From NCBI GenBank assembly GCA_934045905.1, contig OW203762.1, positions 16,214,345-16,278,344 on the forward strand: 64,000 nucleotides of DNA, written 5' to 3'. Under the pieces are notes generated by a model. The model did not search any database. It was not told the DNA's origin and saw only the letters and a list, made by a program, of their open reading frames with translations. How positions within the stretch are numbered: the first letter of the stretch is position 1; every line of letters starts with the position of its first letter. This DNA is from Leuctra nigra. Its lineage: Eukaryota; Arthropoda; Insecta; Plecoptera; Leuctridae. Shown here piece by piece: positions 38,901 to 50,567 of this stretch. The position numbers and the translations under genes were made by a program.

Positions 38901-39970
38901 TACTCTGGTGTAGTATAACATCGGTAACATTATGTTCGAAAACATTCACACTGTAAACAACAAACTTCGTGTTTCGTTTTCAATTATTTTTAGAGATGTA
39001 AAATAAGAAACTATTTATGTATGAAATGTGAGATGTGAGCTCATAAAGCGCTGCGTAAATAATTTTTATGATTCGTTTAAGAGGTTTTCGAGGCAATGAC
39101 ACTCATTTATTATTGTATAACGATACCGGTATATGTTGCTGATGTTGATATTGTCAGTTGTGTAATCCAATGTGTGTTGTCAACTGCAGGGGAGGGCGGT
39201 TTCACTTAGGACAACAATAGGGCCAACTTTTCACTATCTTCTTTCACAATTACACTCAACAACTAACTATGAAATATTCAGTTAGCGTATAGCACTCACA
39301 GTCACACTTGACTACAGTTGTTTTATTTCCACAGTCCGATTTCTTATGTTCTCTTTACTCTCTAAAAACCTACCATGTTTCTCACAATTCTTAAAAATAA
39401 AAACTATTTATGATTGGTTGACACAGGCCAATCGTATGAGCTCTTCCAGAATCAGATGCAGTGTTTGGCTTCAAGTTAACTTGAAACCACCCTCAAATAT
39501 AAAGATTTTTACATTCCACCCTCAACTCTTGACCTTTGACATTGACCAGATGGTCTACCCTTAGATCTGACCCCCAAGAAAGACATTACATTTAATAGGT
39601 TTAGAACTAACAAGCCCCGAATCTGATTTATTTGACCTTTCATTGCCGCAGGACATGGCTTTTAAACTTCACTTTTATTTCAAAAACCCAAAACTGAAGT
39701 TAAACACGTGTAGTGATTAAAATTGACAAGTTGATACATTTGGAAAAAGACATTAAAAATCAAGATCCCACTGTCCTGCGGTATGTTGTGTTACAGGATA
39801 ATGCATTCAGTTCAGAACTCCTGGAGGAATGATGTGCATTTCCGTTTGATCAGTTTTCAAAGTGCAGTGAAATTGTTTTGCGTATAGTGTATATCTATAG
39901 TGTGCTATAGTGCATAGCTATTTGCTTATAATTTGTTTCCTATCATCTTACAATTCTATATTTTATTATT

Positions 39971-41765
39971 GAGCGAGCGAAGCGAGCGACTCCATTTGGC
40001 TCTTTTAGCACGGACCTCTGTTTTTTTTTTTGTTTTTTTTTTTGTTTTTGTTTTTGTATGCTAAAGGAAGCAATAGAAGTCGCACCGTTTCACCGATCGA
40101 CCTGAAATTTTGCACACATGTAAAGACAACCTTCTCTGTTTGCAGACCCAATTTTTTTTTGAAATCCATCCATTGGTTCATTGTTAAAATAAGTATCTCC
40201 TGATAGCCTAAAAAATGAAAATGGTCTTCGAGAAATGTGATCAAACTCATATTTAGCATGGTCAGTAAGACCAACAATGTCACTTATTTTACAAATTTTC
40301 AGCCGAATCTGTCAAGAAAGTATGCACTTATTGACATTTTTAATAGCTGTCAGAAATGAAACATTGAAAATGAATGTCTTTCCAATGCAACTGAATCTGA
40401 TTTGCTTTAGGTACAAGAGTGTTTTGATGGTATGTACACTTTTTTAGTGAAAAGCAGATATTTTTATGTTTATTGAGTTGATCAAATTTGAATAATTCAA
40501 TTTGGATCATAGTTTCCAACAAATCATTTCGAGTTTTTAAGGACCTTGATTGTCTTTTCGTCAATTCGTAGTTCTGATGGCCGTGCCTCCCGTGTTTCTA
40601 CTTGGCTGATTTTGCATCCAGGAGGGATTAGAAACATAAGCTCACATTTCAATAATATCATTGAGTGGCGTTTGTTCTCTTCTAGCGTTCACACGTCATT
40701 CCAAATCTCTACTGCATTTTGCTTCTTTTCGTTGATAATTTTGGCAATTTGGTGTACTTTGTGAAGGTATTAGTAAAATTGAATCGCTTTTAAAGCATAG
40801 ATATTAGGTATCTACAGTTTTTGTCCAGGGGATTGATTATTTCAAATTATTTTCTTCTTGGAAACGTTGGATTCATTCCGTTTCTAAACTAGGTAGTTAC
40901 TATTTTACCTGATCCGTTTTTTTGTGTGGAACTTTGATTCCTTTCGCTTATTAGTTGAAAGGTGTTTACTTTATTTTCATATTTGCGAAGTTTTGTTCAA
41001 GATTCATTTCGTAACATTACGACATTGAATACATTACGTCTTTGAGCACACATTTCGTGCATTTCAAACATTGATCACACAAATATTATTGTACTTTAAT
41101 TAGGTAGGTACTCTACTTCTTACTTTTTCATTACCTATCTTATCCCTATTTAAACATGCCGAAAAATGGAAAGACTTCTGCTAGAATGAAAGCCATAAAG
41201 GCGAAAAAGCGTCTGCGTGAAATTGAAGATCAAGAAACTGACGAAGCTAAATCTAAAAGGTTGAAACAAAATGTCGTTAATAATAAAGCATCAAGGAGCA
41301 AAGAGACCCCCGACCAGACTGCTGCAAGGAGATACTCAAACAATCAACGCAATACCCGCTCTCGTGCAGCGGGTATTGCCGATTGACCGACCAACTAAAA
41401 ACTTCGCATGGTAATTGGTAGCAACATTTAAGGTATTTTTGCCAATTTTCAGTCTAATTTGTAGTTATTTTCAAAAGTTTATCATATCATATGAGTGGTC
41501 CCAGGTATATTGTTTGAAGGATATCATGTGATTTTTGAAACTTAACAATGAACCGTTCAATCAAAGGTTTAATCGATCAACTTAAAACTTAGCAAGGTTA
41601 TTGGGACCAATATTTTTGGAAATTTTGGAGATATTTATACAAGTCTGTGACGAAATTCAAGAATTATTGGCTTTTAATGACATTTTCGATAGACATAATT
41701 TCGGTTCGAGGTGTTGCGTGTATCCGTGCTCGCTCATCAACGCGTTACTCAGAGCGTTTTCCTAG
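39971..41765 (+). mobile_element. Helentron-like element with a small ORF, copy 5
   Basis: It begins GAGCGAGCGAAGCGAGCG after a T and ends with hairpin and CCTAG at 41765 before a T. At 1.8 kb it is the longest copy. The interior shares blocks with the shorter copies and adds about 0.7-0.8 kb that carries a basic ORF (41156-41386) in the sense direction. It is nested in the outer composite element. Confidence 0.7.
41156..41386 (+). CDS. Small basic ORF inside Helentron-like element
   Basis: A 76-codon frame starting MPKNGKTSARMKAIKAKKR and ending in TRSRAAGIAD. It is very rich in Lys and Arg. The segment SKETPDQTAARRYSNNQR resembles the basic ETPEQxxxRR repeats seen at the N-terminus of some Helitron Rep/helicase proteins. 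No Rep or helicase motif follows; a stop codon ends the frame and the element resumes non-coding family sequence. It may be a captured or residual N-terminal exon. Its strand and place inside the element fit, but whether it is expressed is unknown. Confidence 0.35.
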   Translation: MPKNGKTSARMKAIKAKKRLREIEDQETDEAKSKRLKQNVVNNKASRSKETPDQTAARRYSNNQRNTRSRAAGIAD

Positions 41766-41862
41766 TATTTAATATTAAATGTGTGGGTGAGAATCACAGT
41801 CACATTCGTGAACAATAATGGGTAAGTTAAAATACCTACACATTTTTATAAGCTGTTCAATA

Positions 41863-42151
41863 GGAATCCTGCTCGTGACGTCACAGTGGTAGAAAAATGG
41901 AGGCTGCTATGGTAGGGGAAATGTGTCAAAGCTCTAAATAATAGCAATAAATCATATTTATCAGATGAATATTTAACTTGAACATGTGTAAAGATAAATA
42001 TTGCGTATTATTATTAGCTTGTACTAACTTAAATATCTTTCTTTCACAAGTAATCACTCTAAATATGAGATTTGGATTGCCGCTGTCAGATTTGTTTTTC
42101 CCTATACTTTTGTATAGGTTACTATGGCAACCTTTTCTCACGCAGGATGCC
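41863..42151. mobile_element. TA MITE, GGCATCCTGC family, copy 1
   Basis: The ends GGAATCCTGCTCGTGA and (reverse complement) GGCATCCTGCGTGAGAAAA are flanked by TA at 41861-41862 and 42152-42153. A second copy lies at 63353-63692. Confidence 0.6.
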
Positions 42152-42253
42152 TATTGTACTACTCATACGTGACTGATTGAATCTTTTCTCAAATATAGAG
42201 TAAGAAGATGGTAAAGTCACACATCTGAATAAACCATTAACATCATCAGATAA

Positions 42254-42646
42254 ATCAGAGATATTTGTTTAGAGCTAATCGAGGAACTAACCACCGACCA
42301 CAATTCATGTGTATTTTGTAATATTAAATTGACTAAAAATGACACAATAGTTAAAATCACAAAAAAGGGACTGCTGTCTCTTATCAAAGCTTGTACGGTC
42401 CGGGATGATGATGTGGTCGCCAAACTTTTACAATACAGAAAGAGAAAACCAGAAGATTTTCCATTTAAATTTCATGGAACATGTAAATTGTTATACTCAA
42501 ACAAAAGACAACTCGAATACGCCACCAAAAGAAAGCTTGAAGAAAGTGCAGACAGAGAAACACCAACACCACCTCCCCTCAAACGATTGTCGAGAACAGA
42601 CACAACACCCTTTAAATGGAACATGCATTGTTTTATCTGGAATTAA
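42254..42646 (+). pseudogene. Transposon-derived zinc-binding protein remnant
   Basis: The open frame runs from 42254 to a stop after 42643 without an obvious start Met. It reads ...HNSCVFCNIKLTKND, then KKGLLSLIKAC, and FKFHGTCKLLY. The CxxC pair and a later HxxC give a treble-clef-like pattern seen at the N-terminus of uncharacterised proteins encoded by repeats in insect, fish and mollusc genomes. It lies between the arms of the composite element, so it is likely a remnant of that element's protein. No catalytic motif was seen. Confidence 0.4.
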
Positions 42647-43895
42647 ATTCAGGACAAGCAGAAGACTGACCGCAAATTTTCACTTGTAAATATGAATCCA
42701 ACTTCACTTAAACAACGCATTATAGACGCTGCACAACAACGATCAGATGATACAATGAAAGTTCGGGTAACATCGGAGACCGATTTATTTTTAATGATGC
42801 AACTGTTTATTCTAAAAGCTGAATCGTTAAGTTTATTATGACAGACTATAAAATGTGTCGAGTGGTTATGGCTTCGAACCTTCCAAACCTAACGCGTACG
42901 TACTACTTGGTACTACTAGCGCGTGTTGCCAGGTCAGGCGCAGCGGGACAAGAAAAAACTTCCGCGAACTAAAAATACCATATCACTAATAAGATCGCGT
43001 CCAATAAATCTCAAAAAAATCACAAAACTTCATGGATATATACTCTTCATTTCCCACCCAAATAAATAATAGGTCATCGCGAGAAATGTTTCTCAAACGA
43101 TTAAAATACAAAATAAGTGCGGTCAAAAAAATTGCAGTTCAAAAATGTGTTCAAAAATGCATACAATCAAAACAAAAAGATTTTGGCCAATGACATCTGC
43201 ACCAATGTCTTCGCCAATATGTTTTTTGTGTACTGTATTTTTTTCATAATTTTATTCCAATTATTTTCGAGGATAACGCATTGTATGTTTGAAATGGCCG
43301 GGTCCTCTGGCCGTCCATAATTTTTTGTTTTTATTTTTTTGGGGTGGCTTCCGGTGTTTTTTTTTTTTTTTTTTTTGAATGGTGGATGTGTTAGGGTGCG
43401 AAGAACATTTGTGCAAATTTTCAGCTTATTATAAGACCGATGTGACAAACTTCTTTATTTGACGAGATAGAGGTTTGTTACTGCTCGGCTACGAGGTGTA
43501 ATAGTTTATGACGGTAATTACAGGATTTGTGGCGTCATTTGACATTACTTCATGATGGCTTAAGAGGAAAATAATAGTATGTTGAAATATTACTTAGAAG
43601 AAAATAAGGTGTATTTAAATTTAAATCAGTACTATAACATTTCCATCGTTAAAGGAAGGGAATTCCTTATGACAGCTACGTTTAAGCCAACCCGTTTGCT
43701 CAGTGATTGAAATATAAGGATTAATTTAAAAAGTTTGTTATTACTTTGCATGCACTGAAGTTTAATTAATACCCTCTGCACAAGTCATGATGTGGTTGTA
43801 ACTGAAAATGAGCTTTCATTTGCATGTCTGTTGATGTGCTTTAGGTCGAGGTCGTTCAGAGTAGAGATATACGTGAATGTTACAGTTGAAGGTTA

Positions 43896-44134
43896 CAGGG
43901 GAAGAACGATCAAGTCAATTGATCACTTAATTTCAATTTGATCGATTTAATTTTTTTTGAGAAAATGAGAACGAGGTGTCATTTAAAGGAAATTTGATGC
44001 AATTTCTAAAATTAACATTTAAACTGGGGCTGTCTTTGTGGAAGAATTTAACTCTCGCTTTCCACACTCTATTCTTATTATATTCTCATTTAATATTCTT
44101 ATTGTATTAAATGGACTTGAATCGTTCTTCCATC
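43896..44134. mobile_element. TA MITE, CAGGGGAAGAACG family, copy 2
   Basis: The left end CAGGGGAAGAACGATCAAG follows TA. The right end ATCGTTCTTCC is decayed at its tip. The inner TTAAACTGGGGCTGTC is shared in reverse orientation with the copy at 63746. Confidence 0.55.
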
Positions 44135-45759
44135 ACACGTTAGAGCATTCTTCACTCGTCGTGTATGGATAACTATTGAATATTTTTATATTGTAAATAA
44201 AAGATTGGTGGGCAGCTGTGACATCTATTTATCCTCACATAATTTTTCATGAGTTGCTTAGCCAACAGTTTCTACTGCAAGATACCTAAACAATCAGAAC
44301 ATCTAAATAAGATAACTCTGTAAAACAACTCAAGTTGAGCTGCACACGGAGTGTAGATGCATTCATTGTAATCTCGGTGCGAGGAACATTGGCGAAGACG
44401 TCGCGAGGGTGCGAGCGTCGCGACGCATTTGTCAGCGACGCGTCACATTCAGACATTTCCACTCCAATATGTCAAACTCCTCCTATCTAAGCAAATTGAT
44501 ATTTTCTTTCATATTAGTTTTATTGTTATTGCTCAAATAACCGCTACGTTATTACATGTAATCTGTCGCACAAGATTTTTTTATTGTGTAATTGATGTTT
44601 TGCACTAAATCATAAAAATCGCAGGCAATCTGTGTTGTTGACGTTGTGGGATGAAATAAAAATTAGAGAATGAGGATCGTATATCTCTAGAATTTGTTTG
44701 GGTGTGGGGGAAACCACGTCAAAACATGCTCCTCTTAGAAGATGGTAAATTCATTATATTTATTCTCGAGCACTCATGTTCACACTAACAAGTCTTAAAC
44801 GTACGAACCGTAAAACAGTAAACTTCGGCACTATGTCGCATTCTAATCATCAACCTTATGAATTCTTGAAAGTTCCAAAGAATTGATCTCTTTGTGAGTC
44901 TATATGATACGCAATGAGCAGGTGATACTTTGGACATACGTCCAAATGAATCCCCGCAAAATATGTTGCATCCATAGAAATTGGTAATCAAAAAATAATA
45001 GAATGTCATACAGATATCAACGTTAATTTACATAGAGCGGATTTCTCTGAAAATTCTTAGATTTTCATTGTAATAAAAGCATGCAATTTGACAAACTTAC
45101 TTTATCTTTGTGTTGGCGACAGTTATAGAAAAGAAACTGTTGCATAAGATCTGTTATCTACTGAGGTTCATAATTGCAAATCCAAGAATTATCAATTTTC
45201 TGCAGATTGGAAAAAGTTATGCGTTACTTTCGGTCTATAGCGACCAGATGGAAATATCTTTGCGTGTTTATAATATAAAAACCGTTGTACATCCTTTTCG
45301 CTCAGCAAAAGCAAAACGTTCCTGATAGACACGATAACTCTGAGAAATTCGTAGTAAACTGTCTCGAAACTGAAAGTTCACAAACGTTCGGTGTAATGAG
45401 GTGGCTTATCAGGTTTGAAATCTTGTGAGGTAAGACAGCAGATACTGTATTAACACCTTGTGGCTACGAGCTGGGAACGCGATAGCGTCAGGAGTGAAGG
45501 ATGAGCGTGTGAAGAAATAAGTCAAGACGATGTTACATCCGCGGGTCGATACGATGTTCTACGTGCGCGATTCGCATCTCTTCACACTCGTTTATGTTAC
45601 TCATCGTCTTTAATTGGCGGAAAGAAAAACGTCGAGTCTGAGAAAAGTAATCGCTGTTTTGTGTGTCGTGTTGTTTTATTTTCTCGTCTCTTTCTCGGTT
45701 ACGTGTCATGGAAAATGCATACTAAAGTGACGTAAACGCAAGCAATCCTTGTAACCGTC

Positions 45760-46397
45760 TATGCAATTAAACCACTGTGACGTATCTGACACCAACCGTG
45801 TCTTAAGCGTAACTTTGATGACGTCACTTTCTGGCATCTAATGTGTCTTGCTTTCAGACATTCCCGTGTGTCTCAACGTCTATTCCATTTTGATTACGTC
45901 ACTCTCTGACACCAATTGTGTCTTGCTCTAAAGCGATCAAGTGGGTCTCAGAAATGACGACGTCACCTATTCTGACACAAACAATCTATGACTGCATTCT
46001 GCATTGTACATGTAATTTAATGTTGTAATATAGGTGATATTCGTCGTACCGCTCCGAAAGATCGCGATCACAAGCCCAAGAAATCTTTCAGGGGCGTATG
46101 TATGTTTATATGATGACAAGCTATGATTATACGCGCCAATTTGATTCATGGGAAATTTACACGTAAAAATATGGGTCGAAAACGGGACGCTCTGATCAAA
46201 TATGACATGCACCACACGTTTCAAATCGCGCCTCGTGCGTCCTAACAAATACGTCACGCTGATCACGTCACTCTCTGACACCAACTAGTGAGACTTGAAA
46301 TGACATCACTTTGATTACGTCACTTTCTGACACGAAATGTGTCTGATCCCATATGACGTTACACTAATTGTGACACCAACTGTGTCTTGTTCCACTG
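45760..46397 (+). repeat. Old, diverged part of the exon 6 acceptor array
   Basis: Loose repeats of a GACGTCACT block, a CTGACACCAA block and TGTGTCTTG recur at irregular spacing of roughly 55-60 bp. They look like decayed versions of the neat 53-bp units downstream. Confidence 0.55.
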
Positions 46398-46869
46398 ACG
46401 CGCCCGTGTGTCTCAGCCATGACGTCACACCCTCTAGTCTTGTTCCACAGACGCGCCCGTGTGTCTCAGCCATGAGGTCATACTCTTGTTCCACAGACGC
46501 GCCCGTGAGTCTCAGCCATGACATCATACCTACTGAGTCTTGTTCCATAGACGCGCCCGTGTGTCTCAACCATGACGTCACACCCTCTTGTCTTGTTCCA
46601 CAGACGCGCCCGTATGTCTCAGCCATGACGTCACACCCTCTTGTCTTGTTCCACAGACGCGCCCGTGTGTCTTAGCCATGACATCATACCTACTATGTCT
46701 TGTTCCACAGTCGCGCCCGTGTGTCGCAGCGACGACGTCACACCCTCTTGTCTTGTTCCACAGACGCGCCCGTGTGTCGCAGCCATGACGTCACACTCTA
46801 ATGTCTTGTCCCACAGACGCGCCCATGTGTCTCAGCCATGACGTCACACCCTCTTGTCTTGTTCCACAG
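46398..46869 (+). repeat. Exon 6 acceptor-derived minisatellite, 53-bp unit
   Basis: Units start at 46398, 46451, 46497, 46551, 46604, 46657, 46711, 46764 and 46817, mostly 53 bp apart, and the real exon follows at 46870. Each carries CTTGTCTTGTTCCACAG (a pyrimidine-rich acceptor) and then ACGCGCCCGTGTGT, a copy of the first exon bases. Eight units keep the AG. Since 53 is not a multiple of three, most decoys shift frame. The in-frame one at 46711 runs into a stop before the exon. Confidence 0.88.
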
Positions 46870-47172
46870 ACGCGCCCGTGTGCCGCAGCGACGACGTCAC
46901 CGTGGTGGGCGCCTCGCTGGACGAGGTCCTCCACGTGCGCTGCCACGTCACGGCTGACCCGGCGGACGTGACGTTCGTGTGGCAGTTCAACAACAGCGGC
47001 GAGAGTTTCGAGGTGTCGCAGCAGCGCTTCGGCACCGGCAACGGCAGCACGAGTGAACTCAACTACACCCCCAAGACGGACAGGGACTACGGCACGTTGG
47101 CGTGCTGGGGGAAGAACGCCATCGGTTATCAGGCGAAAGACGGGCCGTGTATCTTCCAAGTTGTACCTGCAG
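46870..47172 (+). CDS. side-like: Side-family gene, visible exon 6 (Ig5)
   Basis: Acceptor TTGTTCCACAG ends at 46869 and donor GTAAAT begins at 47173. Phase 1 on both sides (303 nt). It encodes a whole Ig domain: YAPVCRSDDVTVVGASLDEV, VRCHVTADPADVTFVWQFN, SELNYTPKTDRDYGTLACWG and KNAIGYQ (excerpts). Both Ig cysteines (VRCHV, LACWG) and the Trp (VWQFN) are present. The Y-G-L-C-W--N-IG pattern is typical of the fifth Ig of Side and related IgSF proteins. NNS, NGS and NYT are possible glycosylation sites. Confidence 0.92.
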
Positions 47173-48927
47173 GTAAATACAGATCTATACTCGACCTCTG
47201 AAGCACGATAAAGAAACAGCAGTTTAACTGTTATCAACCAACTAGAAAACAGCATGCTTGGACAAAATCGAATTTCAAATTTATTTCTTACGAATCACTT
47301 CTCGCTAATTTCTGGAATAAAGGTCCTGAAAGAGCACATTTTACCAGTGTGATTTACTTGAGACGATGACATTTTTTTTTTTTTTTTACCTAACGTCGTG
47401 ACCAAATTTGAAGAAAATAATCTATGTAAACCATCATTGTTAACTTTAACAAAATTATAAAAATTAAAAGCGATAAATACAAATTCTTTTAAATTTAAAA
47501 CTTCTTCAAAATTTACACAACTATTTGAAATATTTTTTTATATATCTGTGAGGTGGAGATAATAGTTTCAACGTACTATATTGATGGTGACACTTTGCTC
47601 TAGTAGTCATAGTTCGTACAATACATTTGCATCCGGGCTTCGCCTTACAACGGCGAAGTTTGTTTATTTACCACCATTGTAAGCTCTTTGTTAATTCTTG
47701 TTCTTCCCTGCATAGTTTATATCCAACTTAAGTAGTGTTAAGACAATGAACTACTGTGATTTGAGTGTTGTGATCTATTTTATATTATTTAAGTAGTGAT
47801 GTTTGTCGGTAATGTTTGAAGTCTTTCGAGATCACTCATAGGTAAAGTTCGTCTGAATTAATTGTAAAACATGAAAAGCAGCTCACGAACGAAGACAGAG
47901 CAGTGACTTATTTTTGTCTCCAAGCGAGTAAACCTGTGATGAAGAGAAGTTAACTAGTTTTATTTACCCTCGATAGAATCACAGAGAACATCCAGGAGTA
48001 GTGGATTGCAATAGAGAAAAATACCTGCGTTTTCATCGCTCATTTGTTATGCAAAATTTGTATGCTTTAGTACAGTGGTTTTAATGAACAAGAAATTCCT
48101 ATGACACAATATGAAAGGCAGTCACAATTTGTTTTTTCCAATTAATTTGAGATCTATACTCATTCAATGCACATATATTGCTTTTTTAATAAATAGCGAT
48201 ATTATATTTTGAAGAAGAGGATATCAAATGTTTGAGTATTTAGTCTGTCCATGTGATTTTTCAATTGTTGAGTTTTTATCAATATTTTCACAGCGAGACC
48301 AGTGTCAGTGTCGACCAATTTATCATACCTTTTCTATATGTTTGACAAAAAGGGAGATTTCAAGAGAGATCATTATGTTTGCGATTTAATAAAACGTATA
48401 TCGAAATGCACAACATGATTTAAGAAAGGATTTAAAAACTTGTTTGGAAAATATTTTCTGTATAAATCTGCCTTTTGAGAAACACTAATGCGACTCTAAA
48501 TGGGATAAGTTGTTGAAATTGGATATGTATATAAGTCATCTTGATCTTTTTCTCGACAATTATAGGATATTTTGATCTGATTTATCAATGCAGTGAGGGT
48601 TGTTATTGTAGGATCCGTTTGCTTCTTCTCGTCAATAAGATTTTATCAATAGATTCGTTTCGTGGGTCTTTCGTCATCCAAAGGAACTTAGTAGAATGAC
48701 GACTCGCCAATAATTGCCCGCGTAGAGCTGCTTCTATTTGAAACCGCGATTCCTCAGCGTTTATATATCTCAGAGATCATTTGAATGTGAATACTTTTAA
48801 CATTTAGGACACTACTATTATTGGCAGTGTACTAACAGAAAAAAATAAAATTTAATTAATTGTAGAAAATTATGCTATTCAACAACAATATAAAAATGTT
48901 TTCTGCATTCTCGAAACAAGCATTTTT

Positions 48928-50250
48928 GAGCGAGCGAAGCGAGCGTCTCCATTTGGCTCTTTTGGCACGGACCTCTGTTTTTTTTTTTGTTTGTTTTTTT
49001 TTTTTTCTGTTACTGACGATATACAGGTCAGAGTTTTTCTTCGATCGAGCTGAAATTTTGCACACATGTACGTAACATTTCTGATTGTTGCAGACCCTAA
49101 TTTTTTTGAAATCCATTGATTGGTTCAAATTTAAAAAAAATTAACTTTCGATTGGTTGTTTTGATCAAATTGAAATTTTGACAAGTCATTACCCCCAACA
49201 TTGTACCCAATCAAACAAAGTTTCAGCCAAATCCTCCCATTGGTTAAAATTTAAAACCATCTTTCCTGTGTTTTTAGAAATTTAAACTATAACCGATTGA
49301 ACGATCAACTTATAACTTCGCATGATGGTTGGGTCCAACATTATCTGCATTTTTGACAATTTTCATACTAATCTGTGTTTAAATCCAAACGTTATTGACA
49401 TTTTACGGACTATTAGCGTGTTGGCTGTCAAATTCACGGCGACTTCGACTCTTCAGTTCAAGGCAAGGTAGTTAGAGCAGAAACTTTCAAACGCAAATGA
49501 AACTGATAATGACCGTTCAACAGTCGATCTGATATTGTGTAGACACACTTATATCATATGAGTGGTCTCAGGTATATTTTTTGAAGGAGATCCTGTGATT
49601 TTTGAAAATTAACACGGAACAGTTCAATCATAAAGGTTCAATTGATCAACTTAAAGCTTTGCAAGGTTATTTGGACCAATATTTTAGGAATGTTTTGAGA
49701 TTTCTATACAAATCTGTGGCGAAATTTTAGAATTATTGGCTTTTAATGACATTTTCGATAGACAGAATTTCGGTTCGAGGTGTTGCGCGTATCCGTGCTC
49801 GCTCATCAACGCGTTACTCAGATTCATTGGTTAAAATTTAAATAAATATCTCCTGATAGGCTGAAAAATGAAAACGGTCTTCGATAATTCTGATCAAACT
49901 CATATTTTGCATGATCATTAAGACCAATATTGTCTCTTATTTTACAAAATTTCATCCCAATCAGTTAAGAACGTATGAAGTTATTTACATTTTTAATATC
50001 TGTCAGTAATGAAGTATCGAAATGAATGTTTTCCAGTGCCAATTGAAAATTGATTCTGATTTGCTTTATGAACCAGGTGCTTAGATGCTATTTTAAAGTT
50101 TCGATGAAAAGCATACACTTTTAAGTTGATATCATAATCAATTCCATATGGATGTATATGTTTTCTGTGCGTTGTGTACGCATTTCCGGTTCGAGAATTT
50201 GCACGTACCCGTGCTCGCTCATCAACGCGTTACACTGAGCGTTTTCCTAG
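48928..50250 (+). mobile_element. Two joined Helentron-like copies (6 and 7)
   Basis: The 5' end GAGCGAGCGAAGCGAGCG begins at 48928 after a T-run. A first 3' terminus is reached at 49821 but stops inside the hairpin (GCGTTACTCAG) and passes directly into ATTCATTGGTTAAAATTT, the interior of a second copy. A complete 3' end with CCTAG closes at 50250, followed by T. It may be a recombinant or end-to-end insertion. Confidence 0.65.
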
Positions 50251-50398
50251 TATTTTGTTTGAGGTCACCACATTCCACTTCCCCGGGAGTCGCGCCATTT
50301 CATAATTCAATTAGATTTTTTTTTACAAAACATATTTCATCTTGGTAGAGGAATAGTACAAGTTAGTTCGTATTCGACGTCCTCGTGGTAGAGGGTAC

Positions 50399-50567
50399 GA
50401 CGGCGTCCTCACATCTTCATGCCCTTGTACTGTTGCAGTCCGCCCCAGCCCGTTGCGCAACTGCACCCTGCGCGCCGCCTCCAACCAGAGCTCCGACGTG
50501 CTGGAGGTCGAGTGCGTCGCCGGCTACGACGGCGTCCTCACATCTTCATGACCTTGTACTGTTGCAG
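50399..50567 (+). repeat. Tandem duplication of exon 7 start with its acceptor (129 bp)
   Basis: The segment from GACGGCGTCCTCACATC through TGTTGCAG and the first ~90 nt of exon 7 occurs twice, 129 bp apart (acceptors ending at 50438 and 50567). 129 is a multiple of three, but reading from the first acceptor meets TGA in TCATGACC of the second intron copy. The first is therefore a decoy. The copies differ by only one base over most of their length, so the duplication is young. Confidence 0.88.

Larger units (their letters stand above)
38302..43449. mobile_element. Composite DNA transposon with ~570-bp inverted repeats
   Basis: Segments 38302-38870 and 42874-43449 are close reverse complements, starting TTTGTCACATCGGTCTTAT. 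Between them are a Helentron-like insertion (39971-41765), a TA MITE (41863-42151) and a coding remnant with a CVFC...HGTC zinc-binding pattern (42254-42646). Without the two insertions the outer element would be about 3 kb. The target duplication is not clear, so the exact ends and superfamily are open. Confidence 0.7.
32650..46869 (+). other. Intron 5 of the Side-family gene
   Basis: The longest visible intron (14.2 kb, phase 1). It contains an 82-bp TA MITE (32886), a SINE (35795-35960), the large inverted-repeat composite 38302-43449, another CAGGGG MITE (43896) and, at its 3' end, the exon 6 acceptor array. Stretches 32970-35730, 35980-38300 and 44140-45760 show nothing else I can assign. 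Confidence 0.75.
47173..50567 (+). other. Intron 6 of the Side-family gene
   Basis: A 3.4 kb phase 1 intron. 47180-48920 is AT-rich with nothing assignable except a T-run at 47370. 48928-50250 is a chimeric pair of Helentron-like copies. 50399-50567 is the duplicated start of exon 7. Confidence 0.75.

Noticed and set aside
44385..44450. GC-rich patch with GTCGCGAC palindromes, considered as exon or promoter
   Set aside because: No open frame with splice sites and no core promoter pattern were found. It may be a decayed GC-rich repeat.
46337..46841. Plus-strand frames with repeated CSTDAPVCLSHD
   Set aside because: They are readings of the exon 6 acceptor array. The similarity to the real exon start is because each unit copies it.
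50439..50528. Exon 7 starting at the first acceptor
   Set aside because: The frame meets TGA in the duplicated intron piece before reaching the rest of the exon, so the second acceptor is the productive one.
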